Position numbers and translations under genes: made by a program
From: Triparma columacea
Taxonomy: Eukaryota; Sar; Bolidophyceae; Parmales; Triparmaceae
Assembly: GCA_030267965.1 (NCBI GenBank)
Contig: BRYA01000375.1
Location: 1-37,409, forward strand
Direction of reading: 5' to 3'
Length of the DNA stretch: 37,409 nucleotides
The notes under the pieces: generated by a model
What the model saw: the letters and a program-made list of their open reading frames with translations, nothing else
Told to the model about the DNA's origin: nothing
The model's database searches: none
Shown here: positions 31,679 through 37,409 of the stretch, piece after piece
How the letters are laid out: each line of letters opens with the position of its first letter
How positions within the stretch are numbered: the stretch's first letter is position 1

Positions 31679-33847
31679 ATGGTGCAGGCCATAACTCCGC
31701 AACCTCCGACGTCATCCCCAACTAACGGTGCATTTGATGGATCTGGGAGGAAGCTTTCACTCCATACTATTGGGGAAGATCATCGGGATGAGGATGAGGA
31801 TGAGGATTTGGGGTCAGAGAGTGGGGAGGGTATGGGCGTAGATGAAGAGAGCGAAGAGGAATTTGGGGAGATGTCAGCAATGTCGGCGAGGAAGAGGGGT
31901 CAAATGAAGAAGAAGCCGGGGAGGATTACGCAAATTATGATGAAATCTGCTGCGGGGACACCAAAGGCGGAGGAGGGTGGAGGGGAGGAAGAGGGGGGGG
32001 GGGATATTGACGAGAACGATGGGAATGAGAACGATGGGAATGAGAACGATGGGAATGAGAACGATGGGAATGAGAACGATGGGAATGAGAACGAGAACGA
32101 GAACGAGAACGAGGACTCCAGCTCGGATGACTCCTCCGACAACGACTCCTCCTCCTCCGACTCCGATGCTGAAGAGAAGGAACCTCGACGACCAAGCATC
32201 TTCAGCGTCATGGTCCAGGAGAACTTAGAGACCCCAGAGAGCACCGATTCCAAGAAGAAGCCAGAACCCGAGAGGAAACCCAGCGTAAGGCTGACTTCCG
32301 TTCGTAGGAAAAGCCTTGTTGACATAGAACATGAAAACAACGAGGAGGAGAAGGATACCGATGATGACAACGCTGGCGCAAGCGATCCTTCTGGCGGCGA
32401 GAAAAGCGAAAGGTCAGAGAATGGGTCCGAGGACGAGGAGGACGAGGGCGAGGGGAAGGAACCGCGAAACAAAAGGAGAAGCATCAGCGAGGGGGCGGCG
32501 GAGATGTACAGGAGGAACAGCCACATGGAGAGTATCAAGGCCATGAGGCTCCGGGAAGTTTACCTAAAGAACGCCGCAGCGGAGGGGGACTTTGCCAAGA
32601 CTGCTAAGGGCAGGTGGCTCAACGCTATCAGGACGGTGCTCAGGGGGGTCCGGGCCGTGAACGCATTCCTCCCCCAGGAGTACAGAAGGAAGAAGAAGGA
32701 GGCTGAGAACAAGAAGATGGGTAAGAAGAAGACGGCGTGGCAGAAGGTCAAGAAGACGGCCGTGCAGCATGCGGTGCAGAACCGGATGGCGCAGGAGTTC
32801 AAGGTCAACACGGAGTCGGCGGCCAAGCAGGTGGGGTTCCAATTCGGGAAGTCGGCTGACAAGAAGCTGTTCGAGAACTGCTTGAGGATACTCAAGACGG
32901 AGAAGAAGAGAAGGACAAGGCCGGACTTGGGGATGCTCCTGGCGCTGCTCAAGGACAACCAGTTCTTCTCCAAGCTGTCTCACGAGGTGAAGCTAGACCT
33001 GGCTTCTGTCATGTCCCTGAGTTCCGTCAAGCACGGTGTGAATGTCTTCAAGCAGGGGGACGTCGGGAACCTCTTCTACATCGTGCTCAGGGGGGAGTGC
33101 GACGTCTTCGTCACCCACATGGGCATCTCGTTCAAGGCGGTGACGTACGGAGTCGGAGGGGCGTTCGGGGAGAGAGCGCTGTTGACGAGCGAACCCAGGG
33201 CGGCGACGGTCACGTGCACGTCGAACTGCGACTTCCTGGTCATCCAGAGGAGAGACTACCTGAGGGTGCTGAGGGAGACGCACGAGAGGGAGTTCACGGG
33301 CAAGATGGCCTTCCTTAAGACTGTGAGGTACTTGGAGAATTTACCGAACCGTGTCTGCGAGGAGATCGCGCAGAAGTTCAGCAAGAAAAGATACGGCGCC
33401 AACCAGGTTATCGTCAAGGAAGGCAGCAAGAAGACCCACCTTCACATTCTGAGGAACGGGGAGTGCAGGGTGCTGAAGAAGGTCGACATGAGGGGGGACA
33501 TCGGGACGGTGCAGATGGAAACCCGGCACCTCAGCTCTAGGGACTTTTTCTGCGAAGAGGACTCTAATACATGCAAGGCCTCGGTCGTCTCGATAAGCTT
33601 CGCCGAGGTGTACAGCATCCACGTAAACGATCTCAAGGGGAATGATAGCCCGGAACTGAAGCAGGTGCTCGAGGAGGTGAAGGCGTTCAGCGAGAAATTC
33701 AAGACTTACTACAACGAGACTGCACTTAAGAACATGTATCTGAAGGAGAAGCAGTGGGCGAGGACGAAGGACCGGGTCATAGGGGAACTCAAGGTGAAGG
33801 AGAAGGCGAAGGGGGGAGGAGGAGGAAAGGGCTTCCGCGTCGTGTAG
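31679..33847 (+). CDS. Cyclic nucleotide-binding domain protein with two CNBDs
   Basis: A single uninterrupted exon of 722 aa from ATG 31679. Residues 1-270 are disordered and very acidic, with Asn-Asp-Gly-Asn-Glu repeats and Ser/Asp runs. A basic helical segment (about 290-400) precedes the first CNBD (about 425-540), whose phosphate-binding cassette FGERALLTSEPRAATV is intact, including the Arg that binds cyclic-nucleotide phosphate. A second, divergent CNBD follows (about 545-660) without a recognisable cassette. There is no kinase, channel or GEF domain. The layout (basic helical lead, tandem CNBD, no effector) recalls ciliary CNBD2-like proteins, but that assignment is inference. It is divergent from CFAP418, supporting a flagellar context. 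A GC-rich 3' end with Gly-Gly-Gly tail precedes the TAG. Confidence 0.85.
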   Translation: MVQAITPQPPTSSPTNGAFDGSGRKLSLHTIGEDHRDEDEDEDLGSESGEGMGVDEESEEEFGEMSAMSARKRGQMKKKPGRITQIMMKSAAGTPKAEEGGGEEEGGGDIDENDGNENDGNENDGNENDGNENDGNENENENENEDSSSDDSSDNDSSSSDSDAEEKEPRRPSIFSVMVQENLETPESTDSKKKPEPERKPSVRLTSVRRKSLVDIEHENNEEEKDTDDDNAGASDPSGGEKSERSENGSEDEEDEGEGKEPRNKRRSISEGAAEMYRRNSHMESIKAMRLREVYLKNAAAEGDFAKTAKGRWLNAIRTVLRGVRAVNAFLPQEYRRKKKEAENKKMGKKKTAWQKVKKTAVQHAVQNRMAQEFKVNTESAAKQVGFQFGKSADKKLFENCLRILKTEKKRRTRPDLGMLLALLKDNQFFSKLSHEVKLDLASVMSLSSVKHGVNVFKQGDVGNLFYIVLRGECDVFVTHMGISFKAVTYGVGGAFGERALLTSEPRAATVTCTSNCDFLVIQRRDYLRVLRETHEREFTGKMAFLKTVRYLENLPNRVCEEIAQKFSKKRYGANQVIVKEGSKKTHLHILRNGECRVLKKVDMRGDIGTVQMETRHLSSRDFFCEEDSNTCKASVVSISFAEVYSIHVNDLKGNDSPELKQVLEEVKAFSEKFKTYYNETALKNMYLKEKQWARTKDRVIGELKVKEKAKGGGGGKGFRVV
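32012..32112 (+). repeat. 15-bp coding repeat (NDGNE) followed by 6-bp repeat
   Basis: Five near-perfect copies of GAGAACGATGGGAAT encode repeated Glu-Asn-Asp-Gly-Asn, followed by (GAGAAC)n encoding Glu-Asn. Both periods are multiples of three and lie in the disordered acidic N-terminus of the CNBD protein, so copy number can vary without breaking the frame. Confidence 0.9.
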
Positions 33848-34064
33848 TTTAATGAAATGTTTTGAATTAGAAAAAAAACAAAAAAGAAGGGGAGGCCTGG
33901 AAATCTGGGCTCAATTAATTAATTTGGAGAACATTTCTCTGCCCCTTTCGTCTCAACCTCCTGACGATTTTTGTCAATCTCTCTTAGCTTCATAACAACT
34001 CACTTTTCTGTCAACATCACTTTGAAATCTCTTCTCAACTACCATCATAATTCCCCACTTCAGC

Positions 34065-37000
34065 ATGTCGCCTTCGACGACTTCCACTCATTCTCTCCTC
34101 TTACGTTCTGAATTCAAATGCACACCCATTTATCCTCACCCGTTGCCCTCTTATATATCTCCCCTTATCCCCCTCGTATCAATAACGTTGCTACTAGCAG
34201 GAATATCTGGAATAATAAGAACCATAGGTCTCCCCTTCCAAACCTCTCTCCAACATCACGGCCTGGCCTCCCTAGCCTCCTCCATGTCTCCGTCTGAGGC
34301 CCAGCTCATGCTCGCAACCGTCTCCAACAAGCTCCCCCCTCACCCTTCGACCCCAAGCGCCGTTTACGTGATGGCAGTGGTGGGGGCGGGATGGGGGTGG
34401 AATTGGTACTACTGGTTCTGCCAGGAGCTGAGGAGAATGGGGGACTTAGGGGGGGAGATTGAGGGGGGGGCGAGGAGTAGGTGAGAGTAAAGGGGGAGGG
34501 GGAGGGGGAGGAGGGGAGGACTGTGTAACCCTGTTCTGTTAACTAACCATTCGCTCGCCGCTCACTGCAGGTTCAAGAGTTATCCCATGTCACGTAGTAA
34601 TATTAATTCTGTTGACCCTCTCAGTTACTTCAGAGGAGGCTCAGATCTCGAGTATGTCAAGGTAGAGTGGGAGGGCGGGGCTAGGGTTGAGAGGGTTTAC
34701 AATGAGACCACTTTCATGCACATGGGTAGACAGTACGAAATCGTCGAAGCTGACGGCTCGGACGGCGACAACGATCGAAGCGGCGGAATTAAAGTCAAAG
34801 AATGTTGGAGCGACCTTGACTTAGACGACCTCTCATACTGGTCCGCAGTGGTCTCCAACCTTCGATCCTCCTCCTCCTCCACCCTCCCCCCCCTCCCTTC
34901 CAACAAAAACCGCAAAGTCTACCCTATAATCCCCTCCTCCTTCCCCCCCTCGATAGCCTCGAGGTTCCTCCGCCCAGCTTCCCCGTTGTCTTACAAATCA
35001 ATCCTCCGCCCCCCCCGCGTGTTCCACCCCCTTACGCGGGTCTTGGATGTGGCAACAGCTCAAGAGGGTACAGGGAGGTCCAGCTTGATACAGACCCTAA
35101 TCGAGGTCGTTAGGGACTGCTGGAGCATCAGGAACGGTGGGGGAGACAATAGAATAGGGGAGGGGGAGCAAATTATTGACGTTAGGGCGTACTTGCCGCC
35201 GGGGGAGATGGTGAAGGTTGGGAAGGGTGAGATTTCGCCTTGCGACTTTGTGCCAGTGTCGGATGTTAGGGTTGATAAGTCCGCGACTACGGGGGAGGCT
35301 GACGAGGTCGTCGTTAGGGGCTTGCTGAAGGTCGGTAAGGTTGACAAAGCGAAAGGCGTCGTTCGCAAGGGGGAGGAGGTTCTGGACGAGTGCGAGGGAG
35401 TGGTGGTCAGGTACGGGGGGTACGACGGGAACAGGAGGGGGGAGACCTCGCGGTGCCCCACGGCCAACGTGGTCAGAAAAGCGGGGCTGGCGAAGAACTT
35501 CATCGGGCTGATAGGGTGCGGGATCGCGGCTAGGGAACTTATGGAGGACAGCAGGAACGAAGGTCTCATGTACGTGCTGAGGGTACTTAGGGAGATTGGG
35601 GGACCGGAGTTCAACAGGATCGTGGGAAATAAGGAGAACGAGTTCAGGGGAAAATGCAGGAATAGGGGGGTCGAGGTTAGGTGAGAGTGGGCGAAATCAG
35701 GAGAGGGGACCTCAACCGTATCCACTACTAACGCAATTCAATTTTTCCCACGGTTCGCTTCGCTCGGGGGCAGGAGAATGTTGGGAGATGATGGGGAGTA
35801 CGTTTGGGAGAAGGTTGGGAGGATCGAGAGGGTCGTTTGGGATAAGACGGGGACGCTGACGAATGAGGGGACGGGAATCAAGGGGGTGTTTAGGAAGGGG
35901 GGGAGGAAGAAGGCCCTCTTGGGGTGCGTGGTCATGGGAAAGAAGGGAAGGGTGGAGAGCGATATGACGGAACTCGGGGGGAAGGAGGGATACAAGCTGG
36001 TGGCTCTAGAGGGAAAGAAGGAGGTCATCAAAAAGAACGGCAAGAAGATTGCCACGGTTATCAGCAGGCTGGATTTCTCTCCCACCCTGAAGCACTCTAC
36101 TGCCCTTGTGGCCACGCCAGACGGTTGCTACTATATTTATACGAACGGTTCGCCTGATGTACTAGGAGCTCACGGGTCCGGTAACTCAAAGTGGTGGGAG
36201 GACGCGGTTCAGGACCGGGCTAGGCGAGGGCAGAGGATCGTCGTCACGGCAGTCAGGAACGTAACTTCGGAAGTAACGACGTTGGCGCGAGCCGCAGAGG
36301 TCGACCTGACAGAGCTGGTAAACCCCTCCGTCGGGTACGGCAGCGTCGTGCAGGTCGTGACGTTCGGCACGGCAGTCAGACAGACGTCAAGGCAGACGAT
36401 AGATAAACTGGGTACACGGGGAGTCGGGAGCGTCGTGTGCACGGGGGACAGCGTGGAGGCGGGTGTGTGGGTAGGGAGGAAGGTCGGGGTGGTTAATTCC
36501 AAGGTTGTAAGGGTGGAGGCGGGGAAGGGGAAGGAGCAGCTGGAGATGTGGGTAAGGAAGGGCGACCAGGGAGGGAAGAAGAAGAGGGGGGGGGAGGACA
36601 AGGTCGTGAAGCTGACGAGGGGGAACGTGGACAATGCCGTTGACAGCGGAGCGACGATTGTCATGACAGGGGGCGCTTTCATGAAGGTTTTGAAGTCCTC
36701 AAGTCCAGGCGCCAAGCACTTGCTAGATAACTTGGATGCTGTGGGGCTGCTGGGGCGGTGCACCCCCGAACAGAAGAAGGCCTTTATCAAGGAGCTTAAG
36801 AAGAGAAGGGGGGTCATGATGGTTGGGGATGGGTGTAACGATGTGCTGGCCATGGAGGAGGCTGATGTGGGGGTCGGGATAATGGGAGGTTTCGGGGGGA
36901 CTGGTAAAATCGAGGACGAGGGCGACGACGACGACGGTGAGGAGGGAGTCAGGGAGTTCCTCAAGAGGGTCAGGAGGACTCGGCGGGGCATGGTAGACCA

Positions 37001-37409
37001 GGGGGCCGACAGGGCCGAGGCAGCTCAGGCGGCGCTAGTGTTGGAGTTGAAGCGAAGGGCAGACTTATCTAAGGGCGGGATTACGGCCGCCCGCGCGCTC
37101 GCCGGGCCCTCCTCTTCCTCGTTGGTGATAAAGGAGACTGGCGGTAGCCTTAACTCCGACTTCACATCCCTCGTCCCCTCCGTCTCCGTCGTGGCTTCCC
37201 TCTTCGACCTCTCCCTAACCTTCAATAGCGCCATGAGGCAGACAGTCATGCAAGAGGTAGCGGACGGGTACCTGCAGTGCCTGGACATCACGGCGCTAGG
37301 GGCTAGGGGTGTCAGGTACGGAAAGTACCAGTGGACGGCAGCCGGGATGCTAATACAGTGGCTGTACGGGGAGGTTGAGAAGAGCAGGTTGAAGCCAAAG
37401 AGGGGGGGG
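34065..37409 (+). CDS. Divergent P5A-type (Spf1/ATP13A1-like) P-type ATPase, 3' partial
   Basis: Three exons, 34065-34480, 34571-35680 and 35774 to beyond the window end; introns 90 and 93 bp, phase 2. At least 1054 aa. Exon 1 has two hydrophobic segments. Exon 2 has the actuator domain: LPPGEMVKVGKGEISPCDF, then TGEA (35289-35300) where the usual motif is TGES. Exon 3 has the phosphorylation site DKTGTLT (35841-35861), nucleotide-domain NGSPDVL, CTPEQK and GDGCND (36825-36842). The later SDFTSLVPSVSVV and GVRYGKYQWTAAGML match P5A-specific sequence after the P domain. P5A pumps remove misinserted TM helices from the ER membrane. Odd: the segments aligning to TM3, TM4 and TM5 are barely hydrophobic, and IGGPEF stands where PPELP is expected. 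Function as a transporter is therefore doubtful. Confidence 0.75.

Noticed and set aside
31900..32544. Minus-strand Ser/Phe-rich frame
   Set aside because: It is antisense to the acidic repeats of the CNBD gene.

Overview
The window is nuclear DNA of a eukaryotic microalga or related protist. The evidence is dense short GT-AG introns (mostly 60-135 bp, donors GTGAG/GTAAG), giant multi-exon membrane proteins, a polyunsaturated-lipid-type front-end desaturase, a ciliary protein (CFAP418) and CCCTAA telomere-type motifs. The receptor architecture (EGF, ephrin-receptor-like, multi-TM and START domains) and the BspA-type leucine-rich repeat gene fit a stramenopile. My best guess, from recall rather than a search, is the Parmales/Bolidophyceae next to diatoms. 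No prokaryotic operons, rRNA, tRNA, CRISPR or transposase genes were seen.

Layout. 1-561: minus-strand coiled-coil fragment with a broken frame. 562-2077: repeat-rich, gene-poor DNA with telomere-like patches, a duplicated stem-loop unit and an 18-bp tandem repeat. 2078-13669 (minus): a giant receptor-like gene crossed by an 81-N assembly gap. It encodes a cytosolic acidic N-terminus, a TM, an ectodomain, two TMs, CUB-like, EGF-like and POMP beta-helix domains, an ephrin-receptor-like domain, about eight TMs, and START domains. 14201-14571 (minus): remnant of a MogA/Cnx1-type molybdopterin enzyme. 14653-15765 (minus): BspA-like LRR protein. 15789-26646 (plus): giant type II membrane protein (about 3424 aa) with C-type and L-type lectin domains. 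26903-29957 (plus): TLC, cytochrome b5 and front-end desaturase in one protein. 30064-31273 (minus): CFAP418. 31679-33847 (plus): cyclic-nucleotide-binding protein. 34065-window end (plus): divergent P5A-type ATPase, cut by the window edge.

The two giant proteins look like cell-surface sensors or adhesins; the receptor ends in cytosolic START domains, suggesting lipid-linked signalling. CFAP418 and the CNBD protein are divergent neighbours with a shared 405-bp upstream region and both fit a cilium/flagellum role. The desaturase fusion and the P5A-like protein would act at the endoplasmic reticulum by family analogy. All exon models were built by eye from splice signals, reading phase and protein continuity; there is no transcript evidence.
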